NCBI GenBank assembly: GCA_905214195.1
Contig: CAJMLH010000021.1
Span: 1-30,360, forward strand
DNA: 30,360 bases
Source: an uncultured bacterium
GTDB taxonomy: Bacteria; Bacillota; Clostridia; Peptostreptococcales; Anaerovoracaceae
Direction: 5' to 3'
Made by a program: the position numbers and the translations under genes. Of the stretch, positions 1-6,839 are shown piece after piece. The notes under the pieces were generated by a model. It was given only the letters and a program-made list of their open reading frames with translations. It had not been told where the DNA came from and made no database searches. Numbering within the stretch: the first letter of the stretch is position 1; each line of letters starts with the position of its first letter.

Positions 1-58
1 TCGAACCTATGACCCTCTGCTTGTAAGGCAGATGCTCTCCCAGCTGAGCTAAGCGCCC
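1..58 (-). tRNA. tRNA-Val (anticodon TAC), 3' end cut by window edge
   Basis: Read on the minus strand, the segment starts GGGCGCTTAGCTCAGCTGGG, a standard acceptor and D-arm. The anticodon stem TCTGC/GCAGA encloses the loop CTTACAA, with anticodon TAC at 25-23, so valine. The T-loop GGTTCGA is reached just before the window ends. The last part of the T-arm, the 3' acceptor strand and any CCA lie outside. Two consensus promoters stand upstream, and more tRNA genes may follow beyond the window edge. Confidence 0.93.
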
Positions 59-89
59 TTGCGTTCGTAATTGCTCGACACATTTATTT

Positions 90-118
90 AATATACACTA
101 TCATGTGTTGTTTGTCAA
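90..118 (-). promoter_or_regulatory. Promoter P2 of tRNA-Val
   Basis: The minus strand shows a perfect -35 TTGACA (113-118), a 17-nt spacer and -10 TATATT (90-95). The predicted transcription start is near 83, about 25 nt before the tRNA. This is an ordinary strong vegetative (sigma-A) promoter, as expected for a stable RNA gene. Confidence 0.85.
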
Positions 119-182
119 GAACTTTTTTAAACTTTTTATTTTTTAGCTTTTTAAATATTTGTTACTTAACGAGCCGAAACTT

Positions 183-211
183 ATATTAGCATAACTGCCG
201 ATTCATGTCAA
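183..211 (-). promoter_or_regulatory. Promoter P1 upstream of tRNA-Val
   Basis: A second minus-strand promoter has -35 TTGACA (206-211), a 17-nt spacer and -10 TAATAT (183-188). It would start transcription near 176 and run through P2 into the tRNA. Tandem promoters are common for stable RNA operons. The AT-rich 120-175 between the two shows no gene. Confidence 0.7.
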
Positions 212-229
212 CGGAATTTTGAAAATATT

Positions 230-440
230 TGTCAATATTTTTTTATTCTTTTTAAACGACAAATCAAAACAGCCCTTTTGCCGTTGATTTAACTCACATC
301 CTAAGCAACTGCCAACATAAATGTTTATTTGCCTGATATAGGCAAATAAAGCGTTCCAAGTATATGTCCCGGGGAGCCTCCGGTGCAATAACCGAAAGCC
401 CCCTTTACTTTAAATTTTCTGATAATATCCCATTACCTAT
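230..440 (-). ncRNA. Candidate structured RNA, family not identified
   Basis: This gene-free stretch lies between the symporter gene and the tRNA promoters. On the minus strand it holds three hairpins in a row. The first is GC-rich (about 365-405), with arms of GGGG plus eight more pairs including wobbles. The second is a perfect 11-bp hairpin, TTTATTTGCCT with a 5-nt loop (324-350). The third has AAATCAA/TTGATTT arms with an inner GC part (262-291). A strong promoter at 446-474 points into it and predicts a start near 438, so an RNA of roughly 200 nt is possible. The sequence after the third hairpin is A-rich, not a U-run, so the 3' end is unclear. It could instead be a structured 3' UTR of the upstream operon. 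On the plus strand the first hairpin is followed by a loosely T-rich stretch, so the opposite strand is not excluded. I could not match it to 6S, tmRNA, SRP RNA or a riboswitch by eye. Confidence 0.4.
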
Positions 441-1882
441 TCTGAATCATAAAATACTTTAAAGTCTTTGTCAACTTCTCCCTTTCCCAAATACCTTGCA
501 TTATAATCTTTAAGCAAGCTTGCAAATTTAGGAGCCAGTATAAACAATGCAATTATATTTATGAGTATCGGCAATGCGACACCTGCATCGGAAATGAGCC
601 AAACAGTTGTACCCTGGAACTCATTTACTACTGAAATAACTACCAAAAGCAATGATGGCAATGGATATGTCCATTTATAAAACATGAGTGCAGCTTTCTT
701 TATTTTAGAATTTCCAACAACATATCTTAATACTACCTCAATCTGAGCATAAAGTCCGCTGGATGTGGTAATTCCAAACAGGAATACACCTACAGCAAGA
801 ATTATTCTTCCGAAGCTTCCTATACCGACTTCAAATGCGGATAATGTAAGGTCTGCTCCCTCTATGCCGGTATTCCACTGTCCTGTACAGAGAACAACCA
901 AAGCAGTCATGGTACATATTACAAATGTATCTACGAAAACTTCAAATATTCCAAGCATACCTTGTTTTACAGGATGATCTACTTTCGCTGAAGCATGTAT
1001 CATAGGTGCAGTTCCCCATCCTGCTTCGTTACTGAATACAGAACGAGACATACCTGTTTTGATAGCAAGTTTAAAGCCTGCTCCGGCAAAACCACCGATA
1101 GCTGCTGTACCTGTGAATGCATCTTGGAAAATCATTCCGAAAATTCCGGGGATTGTTTCTATATTCTTGGCAATTATAACCAGTCCGCCGATTATATAGA
1201 ACAGGCACATGAAAGGAACCAGCAATGTTGCCCATCTTCCTACGCTTTTCATACCTCCGCTTATCATTATATAAAGCAGTATTGTAAATACTATTGCACT
1301 TGTCATCATGCTTATTCCGAAAGTAGAAGACATGGCTTCCGCAACAGTATAGGTCTGAATGTTTATGAAATAGCTCATCGAAAAGCCTACGATAAAAAGT
1401 GCGCTCAACACTTTAAAAAGCTTCTTTTTCCCCATTTCCATTCCAATGCCTTTTTTCATGTAATAGTTCGGTCCGCCATAAGCTTCGTTATTTTCGTCCT
1501 TGGAGCGGTAATGAACTGCCAATGTTATTTCGGCGCTTTTTATTACCATTCCGAACAATCCGGAAATCCACATCCAGAATATTGCTCCGGGACCTCCTAT
1601 AGCGACAGCAGAAGCTACACCGCCGATGTTTCCCACACCAATGGTAGTTCCGAGAGCAGTTGCCATAGCTTCCAAAGGAGACAGCACCCCTGCATTTTCA
1701 TCATCTTTATTTTTTCCAAAGAAGTTATTCCATGCCCTTTTCATGGCCATCTTGAATCCTCTTATCTGGAAAAAACCTGTTCTCACCGTAAGGTAGGCAC
1801 CTGCAAGGAGGATAAATACTACCATAGGAGTGCCCCATAAGTAATCGTTTACTATGACTGTTATCAATTCTTCAATATTCAT
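437..1882 (-). CDS. Sodium:alanine/glycine symporter family (AGCS) transporter
   Basis: This is an integral membrane carrier expected to take up a small neutral amino acid with sodium. The 481-residue protein has about eleven hydrophobic segments. Family landmarks are the stretch ALGTTIGVGNIGGVASA followed by GGPGAIFWMWISG, and later GMSRSVFSNEAGWGTAPM, all characteristic of AlsT/DagA-type AGCS proteins. The start at 1882 (MNIEEL) follows AAAGGAG at good spacing. An upstream in-frame ATG at 1936 would overlap the preceding gene and lacks such a site. It is the last gene of a three-gene operon, 13 nt after the M20 peptidase gene. Family specificity is alanine or glycine; here the neighbours suggest an amino acid linked to arginine breakdown, which is inference. 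Confidence 0.92.
   Translation of the reverse strand: MNIEELITVIVNDYLWGTPMVVFILLAGAYLTVRTGFFQIRGFKMAMKRAWNNFFGKNKDDENAGVLSPLEAMATALGTTIGVGNIGGVASAVAIGGPGAIFWMWISGLFGMVIKSAEITLAVHYRSKDENNEAYGGPNYYMKKGIGMEMGKKKLFKVLSALFIVGFSMSYFINIQTYTVAEAMSSTFGISMMTSAIVFTILLYIMISGGMKSVGRWATLLVPFMCLFYIIGGLVIIAKNIETIPGIFGMIFQDAFTGTAAIGGFAGAGFKLAIKTGMSRSVFSNEAGWGTAPMIHASAKVDHPVKQGMLGIFEVFVDTFVICTMTALVVLCTGQWNTGIEGADLTLSAFEVGIGSFGRIILAVGVFLFGITTSSGLYAQIEVVLRYVVGNSKIKKAALMFYKWTYPLPSLLLVVISVVNEFQGTTVWLISDAGVALPILINIIALFILAPKFASLLKDYNARYLGKGEVDKDFKVFYDSE
446..474 (-). promoter_or_regulatory. Promoter inside the 3' end of the symporter gene
   Basis: On the minus strand, -35 TTGACA (469-474), a 17-nt spacer and -10 TATGAT (446-451) lie within the last codons of the symporter gene. 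The coding context (VDKDFKVFYDSE) does not by itself require this arrangement. It would start an RNA near 438, just at the gene's stop codon, covering the hairpin-rich region 230-440. Confidence 0.55.
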
Positions 1883-1895
1883 TTTACTTCTCCTT

Positions 1896-3578
1896 TCAGG
1901 ATAGTACGTCTTTTTCAAGAACAGACTTAACTGCAAAATCTAAAATTGCCGGTGTTCTTTCATATAAATCTTCTTTATATACCCTTTCTGTGAGTTTATG
2001 GAAATCCTTTCCCCAAGGTCCTATATTTATACATGGCATTTGGGTTTCTTCCATCTCTTTCAGGGGCAGACTGTAAATATTCTCAAAGAACGGCATAAAT
2101 CTTTTTAAGCTTTCTTCCGTTTCTTCACGCTTAATTACTCCACAGTAACTCAAATCGCAAATTCCGGTATAAAAATATTCTTTAGAGTATCTCTGTCCGA
2201 ATTCCTCGCAAACAAATCCTTCAAGTAAATCTGAAAACTTATCCATTTCGTCTTTATTTCCCGTAACTGCACAAGACACATTAGGATAATAAGGCGGAAT
2301 CATTCCTATTACCACTCTCGGAGACAAATCGTGAATAAAGTCATATACAAATTCAACAAGCTCAAAATTTGCGTCTATCAGATTTTTAACTCCGTTCTTT
2401 ATTTCATCTTTCAGAGCCTCTATTTTCATTTCATATGCTTTATCGAACTCGTCGCCGTATGATTTTTGTGCTTCGCTGCACAGCTGTCCGAAATCCGAAA
2501 CTTTGGTTTTCCACGGAAGACTTTTTTCGCATTTATTTGTAGCTTCTGCAAATTTTTCAAAGTTTCTGTTCATGTCTTTTATTACTTCTTCAAAGGAATC
2601 CTCGCATACCTTGCGGAACTCCTCCATTACATCCTTTGGTGAACGATTCAGTGTAAGTACGCTTAAACATCCCTTTACACTAATCGGCATGGATACATCG
2701 TAAGATTCTTTTCCGTCTCTTAGGTAAAGCCATGTTGGCGGAGGTGCAGCTTCCCCCTCCTTTACATCGCTAAATGCAAAATTAACTTCTGTATTTCTTA
2801 CAATTTCCGACATGATATTAACCGGATTCAATCCCTCAAATACTTTTCCGGCATGAGCCAAATATCCTCTTACATAAGCGTACGGCATCATCTTGCCTAT
2901 AGTCCCCAGCGAAAATACGCCTGTTGCCTCATCTTTACGCTGATGTGGTTCGGAGTTTATCATAAGCTTGTATTTAAGTCCGTATTTGTCCTTTAGCTCT
3001 TTAAGTAAAAGAACAGCCGCTCTCATTCCTGCTGAAAGATTTTCTTCATCAGGCACTCCTATTACTATGACATTTCCTTTAAACCGGTTTTCCGCAGCTT
3101 CTTTTGCATATTCGCTTACCAATGCCATCTGAATGGAGCCTCCGCCTTTCATATCGCAGACGCCTCTGCCAAACAGCCACTTTCCGCTTTCAAGGTCGGC
3201 TCTGGCTTCCTCGCCAAAACCGTCCTTTATCTTTTGCAGTTCTACTTCAAGTTCCTCCGGGCTATATGCAAATGCCTTGAGACTCTTATAATCCTCAACT
3301 GTAACCACATCGTAATGATGTATCATAACTATAGTTTCATCGCCTTGACCTTTTGCCATGGCCCATACTGCCGCCCTGTCAAAAGCGTCATCCTTTATAC
3401 GATATGCTCCGTAATATTGTGGATTTTTTGCAAAATAATCTTGCTTTGAAAAATAATCTGTAAAGTATTTTTCAGCCTCTCTTTCCCCGGGTGAATTGGA
3501 AGTGCTGACTGCTGCTACATAGCCAAGAAGAGTTTCCTTTACTGCTTGGCTTCTGTCCTCCCTTTTATCTGTTTTCAT
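1896..3578 (-). CDS. M20-family metallopeptidase, RocB-like
   Basis: A 560-residue zinc-dependent amidohydrolase of the M20 family. Its length and layout match the RocB subgroup, named for the Bacillus arginine-utilisation operon, whose exact reaction is not firmly established. Visible metal-site motifs are MIHHYDVV (His88, Asp90), GVCDMKGGG (Asp142) and VPDEEN (Glu178-Glu179), in the order and spacing of M20 enzymes. A lid-like insert with charged helices follows. Translation starts at ATG 3578 after an AAGGCGGTGG ribosome site, 12 nt downstream of the deiminase-like gene, so the two are co-transcribed. The likely role is hydrolysis of an amide or acyl bond on an arginine- or citrulline-type substrate in the cytoplasm. 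The substrate is unknown. No sign of decay. Confidence 0.87.
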   Translation of the reverse strand: MKTDKREDRSQAVKETLLGYVAAVSTSNSPGEREAEKYFTDYFSKQDYFAKNPQYYGAYRIKDDAFDRAAVWAMAKGQGDETIVMIHHYDVVTVEDYKSLKAFAYSPEELEVELQKIKDGFGEEARADLESGKWLFGRGVCDMKGGGSIQMALVSEYAKEAAENRFKGNVIVIGVPDEENLSAGMRAAVLLLKELKDKYGLKYKLMINSEPHQRKDEATGVFSLGTIGKMMPYAYVRGYLAHAGKVFEGLNPVNIMSEIVRNTEVNFAFSDVKEGEAAPPPTWLYLRDGKESYDVSMPISVKGCLSVLTLNRSPKDVMEEFRKVCEDSFEEVIKDMNRNFEKFAEATNKCEKSLPWKTKVSDFGQLCSEAQKSYGDEFDKAYEMKIEALKDEIKNGVKNLIDANFELVEFVYDFIHDLSPRVVIGMIPPYYPNVSCAVTGNKDEMDKFSDLLEGFVCEEFGQRYSKEYFYTGICDLSYCGVIKREETEESLKRFMPFFENIYSLPLKEMEETQMPCINIGPWGKDFHKLTERVYKEDLYERTPAILDFAVKSVLEKDVLS

Positions 3579-3590
3579 TTTCCACCGCCT

Positions 3591-4478
3591 TTATAATCTG
3601 TATAAAGGAGCTGTCAGGCATGTTGGGCCACCTGTTCCTCTGTAGGAAACTTCTTTGCCCTCATATGTATAAACTTCCACACCTGCATCCTCCATTTTCT
3701 TTACGATGTCAGGATTTCCTGCTATAGTTACGCATTTTCCGGGAGCAAGACAAAGAACATTGGAGCCGAGGTAGTCATACTCTTCGTCGTTACATTCAAT
3801 TAACTGTATTCCTTTTTCGATAAGATATTCTCTAAAGAATACAGGCATGTATTTTGAATAAACTACTGCCTTATCGGTATCAACAAAGCTGATTATGCTC
3901 ATCAGGTGCAGGCAGCAGTCCTCTCCGTCTCCATGAGGCATAGGTACGATTATATATTCATCTACTATATCCTTTGTCAGTTCTTTAAACTGTCTTATAC
4001 CCTCATCATTTGTTCTGTATCCTCTGCCTATGGCAACGGTCTTTTCGTCTATCCAAAGAACATCTCCGCCTTCCATCTTTCCCGGTGCCTCTATTACACC
4101 AAGAGTAGGAACTCCAAGACTTTCAAGATATTCTCTTGTAGCCATAAATTCCTTGCTACGCAAATCCTTACCCATAGGGAAGTAGATTGCTCCTTTTTCA
4201 GTTATCTTAAGTGGGTCATGAGCATAGATGGAGTCAAGACCTGTTCTGTCGTCTTGTGGCAGATAATAAACATCTTTTACATTGTCCTTAATTATCTTCT
4301 CGAAAACATCATACTCTTTAAGTACTTTTTCGTAGTCAGGACATCCGAAATAGCAAAATTCTTCATATGTATTATTAAGATTTTCCTGGCTGATAAAAGC
4401 CTGTTCAGGTCGTTTAATAAGAATTGCTTCAACCTTTCCTGTCATTGACTGGCATCCAAATTTTTCAATAGTTTTCAT
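3591..4478 (-). CDS. Amidinotransferase/DDAH-fold guanidine hydrolase (arginine deiminase superfamily)
   Basis: A 295-residue protein of the pentein fold. Expected catalytic residues are present: the EGGD motif (Glu136, Asp139), an active-site His191 in CCLHLMS, and the nucleophilic Cys287 in GGPTCLTAP near the C terminus. Asp88 in YAHDP is also in the usual place. This pattern fits dimethylarginine dimethylaminohydrolase (methylated arginine to citrulline plus methylamine) and related deiminases. The short form without extra domains argues against classical ArcA. The start at 4478 has a strong AGGAGG site. It is the first gene after a sigma-54 promoter and is followed by a RocB-like peptidase and an amino-acid symporter. 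The exact substrate (methylarginine, arginine, another guanidino compound) cannot be told from sequence alone. Confidence 0.87.
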   Translation of the reverse strand: MKTIEKFGCQSMTGKVEAILIKRPEQAFISQENLNNTYEEFCYFGCPDYEKVLKEYDVFEKIIKDNVKDVYYLPQDDRTGLDSIYAHDPLKITEKGAIYFPMGKDLRSKEFMATREYLESLGVPTLGVIEAPGKMEGGDVLWIDEKTVAIGRGYRTNDEGIRQFKELTKDIVDEYIIVPMPHGDGEDCCLHLMSIISFVDTDKAVVYSKYMPVFFREYLIEKGIQLIECNDEEYDYLGSNVLCLAPGKCVTIAGNPDIVKKMEDAGVEVYTYEGKEVSYRGTGGPTCLTAPLYRL

Positions 4479-4537
4479 ATTATTCCTCCTAAAATAAAAG
4501 CAGCTTTGCGCCTGTTTCGTTGTATGCCTTATATAAC

Positions 4538-4554
4538 TGCAAAGGCTGTGCCAA
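4538..4554 (-). promoter_or_regulatory. Sigma-54 (-24/-12) promoter of the arginine-derivative operon
   Basis: The minus strand reads TTGGCACAGCCTTTGCA. It has the invariant GG and GC of sigma-54 promoters at the correct 11-nt offset (TGGCAC at 4553-4548, TTGCA at 4542-4538). The predicted start is near 4527, giving a leader of about 49 nt to the ATG at 4478. A sigma-54 activator gene is immediately upstream, which supports the call. Confidence 0.88.
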
Positions 4555-4560
4555 CATCAA

Positions 4561-4572
4561 ATTACCGGTAAT
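4561..4572. promoter_or_regulatory. 12-bp perfect palindrome upstream of the sigma-54 promoter
   Basis: ATTACCGGTAAT is its own reverse complement and ends seven bases before the -24 promoter box. It is a candidate protein-binding site. Sigma-54 enhancer sites usually sit further upstream (about 80-150 bp), so it might bind a second regulator or be an unusually close activator site. Confidence 0.35.
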
Positions 4573-4684
4573 AAAATAACGCAAAATAAAAACTTTTAAT
4601 GCGCTGAGCCTTTAAAATATGCGGTTTTCAAGCTTCATATTTTTTTATTTCGTTTCTTTAACATCTATTCATGCTTTTCGGAAT

Positions 4685-4726
4685 TTATGAAAAATAAAAA
4701 ATGGCGAAAAAAATCTTTCGCCATTT
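4685..4726 (-). terminator. Rho-independent terminator after the sigma-54 activator gene
   Basis: On the minus strand an 11-bp perfect stem AAATGGCGAAA/TTTCGCCATTT (4716-4726 and 4699-4709) with a 6-nt loop is followed by TTTATTTTTC. It lies 23 nt past the activator's stop codon and separates that gene from the sigma-54 promoter. Confidence 0.88.
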
Positions 4727-4748
4727 AGAAAAAAATCTTTCGTTTTCT

Positions 4749-6155
4749 CTATATCTTTATTTTATATTTACCCAATTTATAATTTAATGCCTGTCTGGTT
4801 ATTCCCAGTTTTTCCGCAGTTTCCGATACAGTCTTACTTTCTGCTGCCGCCTGTCTTATCAATTCTTCCTCAAAGCGATTTACTATATCGGGCAAAGATG
4901 CACCCTCTTTAAGCATCTGACTGTAAAAAGCTCTGTTGTCCGTCGGATTTGCTCCAATCGGTTCGTCTTTTTCATAAAGCATAAAGTCAGGCAAGTCTGC
5001 CAGCGTTATTTCGTCTCCCGCAACCATATTGAACGCATATTCAATTACATTTCGCAGTTCTCTGACATTTCCCTCCCAAGGATAATTGAGCAAAGTTTTT
5101 TCAACAATATCTCTGCACTTTTTTACATTCTTACCTGTTACCAAATTGTATCTTTGTATATAGTAATTTACAAGTGGCAGTATATCACCTTTTCTTTCAG
5201 CTAAAGGCGGTAACTGAATCTGCACCACTCCAAGGCGATAATACAAGTCTCTTCTAAGTCTGCCGCTGTTTATAGCGTCTTCGGGAGCTTCGTTAAAAGC
5301 TGAAACAACACGCACATCTATGCTTCTTTCTTTTTCATCACCTATCCTTCGGATTTTCTGTTCTTCCAATGCTTTCAGTATCTTCCCCTGAAGAACTAAA
5401 TCCATTGAATTGACTTCGTCAAGAAACAGTGTTCCACCGCTTGCAAGTTCAAGCAGCCCTTTTTTGTTTTCTGCTCCCGTATAACTTCCCTTTACCTGAC
5501 CGAACAGCGTACTTTCAAGGAGTCCGTTTGGTATTGCCGCACAATTCTGAGATATGAACGGCTTGTCTCGCCTCATACTGTGAGTGTGTATAGACTGTGC
5601 CACAAGCTCTTTTCCTGTCCCCGTCTGCCCCGTTATAAGAACAAACGATGACCCTTGCGCAACTTTTTCTATTTTTTCTTTTATAGCTACCATCTTAGGG
5701 TCTTGGGCTATAATATCATCGAGCCTATAGAGTCTCTTAGTGCCTGCGTTTATATCGCCTCCTATGATAATCTCTCTTTCTTTACCACGGAGCTGATTTC
5801 CTTCACTGTCTATGTATACGGTGCCCTCAATTGCACCTACTATCTCGCCGTTAAACTCTATTGGATATGTGCTTGACATATGTTTAAGAGTTCTTCCCAC
5901 ATGATCTGTTAAAATCTGAACCTCATCTATTATGGGTTTACCGCTTTGATAAACTCTGTAATGACTACTGCTTTTTTCAGTAAGGGATGGATATACTTCA
6001 AGGATGTTCATCCCTGTATATCCGTAATTTTTAATAGTGTTGTCATCTTGATCAAATACAGCAGAATATTCGATAATACCAAGCTTATTGGTTATTATCA
6101 CCGAATCAATCTTATCATACATTGCAGATATTTCTTTTAGTGCAAAAGAATACAT
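4749..6155 (-). CDS. Sigma-54-dependent transcriptional activator (RocR-like)
   Basis: A 468-residue enhancer-binding protein. The N-terminal part (about 10-130) looks like a PAS-type sensor. The AAA+ domain follows: Walker A GQTGTGKE at 176-183, sigma-54 contact loop GSYTGA at 223-228 (a Phe-to-Tyr form of GAFTGA), Walker B GTLFLDEV at 241-248, and an arginine-rich RLRRDLYYRL at 299-308. A Fis-type helix-turn-helix lies at about 443-465 (SETAEKLGITRQALNYKL). There is no receiver domain, so it probably senses a ligand directly, as RocR senses ornithine or citrulline. The start at 6155 follows CGGGAGA. It stands next to the operon with a -24/-12 promoter and most likely switches it on. Confidence 0.93.
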   Translation of the reverse strand: MYSFALKEISAMYDKIDSVIITNKLGIIEYSAVFDQDDNTIKNYGYTGMNILEVYPSLTEKSSSHYRVYQSGKPIIDEVQILTDHVGRTLKHMSSTYPIEFNGEIVGAIEGTVYIDSEGNQLRGKEREIIIGGDINAGTKRLYRLDDIIAQDPKMVAIKEKIEKVAQGSSFVLITGQTGTGKELVAQSIHTHSMRRDKPFISQNCAAIPNGLLESTLFGQVKGSYTGAENKKGLLELASGGTLFLDEVNSMDLVLQGKILKALEEQKIRRIGDEKERSIDVRVVSAFNEAPEDAINSGRLRRDLYYRLGVVQIQLPPLAERKGDILPLVNYYIQRYNLVTGKNVKKCRDIVEKTLLNYPWEGNVRELRNVIEYAFNMVAGDEITLADLPDFMLYEKDEPIGANPTDNRAFYSQMLKEGASLPDIVNRFEEELIRQAAAESKTVSETAEKLGITRQALNYKLGKYKIKI

Positions 6156-6206
6156 ATCATTCTCCCGTTTCTTTTATTTCTTATAATCTTAAACATTCTG
6201 TCTCAG

Positions 6207-6839
6207 TTATTTTGCCGCCGGACACTTAAGATTAAAAAGTTCCTTGTTTTTTATTGCAAACTTTCCCGATGTTATATTTTTTACGGTTTCTTTAACCGTT
6301 TCCTCATCTTCCGGTTCACACAAAATATCGGCCTCAACCTTATCGGTATATCTGATATCTCCTATATAAAACTTCTCGCCGGCCAGATTCTTTAAACGGT
6401 CAAGATAAGTATAATCAAATTCGCAATTCATCTTTAATTTACTTTCGACACTACATATTCCGGCTGCTTCAAGACCAAGTTTGGCAGCAGATGTATATGC
6501 TCTGACCAAACCGCCTGTTCCTAATTTTATTCCTCCGAAATAACGAGTGACCACTATTACGATATCTGTAATTTCCTCGGAAGTAAGAAGCTTAACTATC
6601 GGTGCTCCCGAAGTTCCTTGAGGTTCTCCGTCATCCGACGCCCATTGAATCTGCATCTTGTCTCCTATTACCATTGCAGGAACATTATGAGTCGCATCTC
6701 TATGTCTTTTTTTTATTTCCGTAATAAAAGCATCCGCTTCTTCTTTTGAGCAAACAGGCTTAACATAGGCAATGAATTTTGATTTTTCAACAACATAATC
6801 TGCCGAAGCTTCTTTCAGCACTGTATTATACAATTTCAT
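6207..6839 (-). CDS. YigZ/IMPACT family protein
   Basis: 210 residues of the UPF0029/IMPACT family. The signature SDDGEPQGTSGAP is at 68-80 and VTRYFGGIKLGTGGLVRAY at 97-115, followed by the smaller ferredoxin-like C-terminal domain. Bacterial YigZ function is not settled; eukaryotic IMPACT acts in translation control. The gene overlaps the end of hflX by 14 nt, and its AGGAG site is inside hflX, so the two are translated together. There is no terminator before the downstream activator gene 51 nt on, so read-through is possible. Confidence 0.93.
   Translation of the reverse strand: MKLYNTVLKEASADYVVEKSKFIAYVKPVCSKEEADAFITEIKKRHRDATHNVPAMVIGDKMQIQWASDDGEPQGTSGAPIVKLLTSEEITDIVIVVTRYFGGIKLGTGGLVRAYTSAAKLGLEAAGICSVESKLKMNCEFDYTYLDRLKNLAGEKFYIGDIRYTDKVEADILCEPEDEETVKETVKNITSGKFAIKNKELFNLKCPAAK

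Noticed and set aside
159..187. Plus-strand promoter TTGTTA-N17-TATATT leading into the hairpin region
   Set aside because: It overlaps a much better minus-strand promoter (183-211) whose reverse complement creates the apparent -10; the plus-strand -35 is weak.
203..388. 61-codon minus-strand frame in the hairpin region
   Set aside because: It begins with TTG, lacks a ribosome binding site, spans two hairpins and part of the tRNA promoter P1 region, and shows no recognisable protein features.
995..1840. 281-codon plus-strand open frame opposite the symporter gene
   Set aside because: It is antisense to a well-conserved AGCS gene, has Cys/His/Ser-rich composition typical of a reverse-frame shadow and no ribosome site.
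3906..4448. 180-codon plus-strand frame opposite the deiminase-like gene
   Set aside because: The coding strand carries all catalytic residues of the pentein family; the opposite frame has no family features.
4706..4742. 15-bp direct repeat GAAAAAAATCTTTCG at 4706-4720 and 4728-4742
   Set aside because: One copy is part of the terminator stem and both are A-rich; a two-copy repeat of this kind is not enough to call a functional element.
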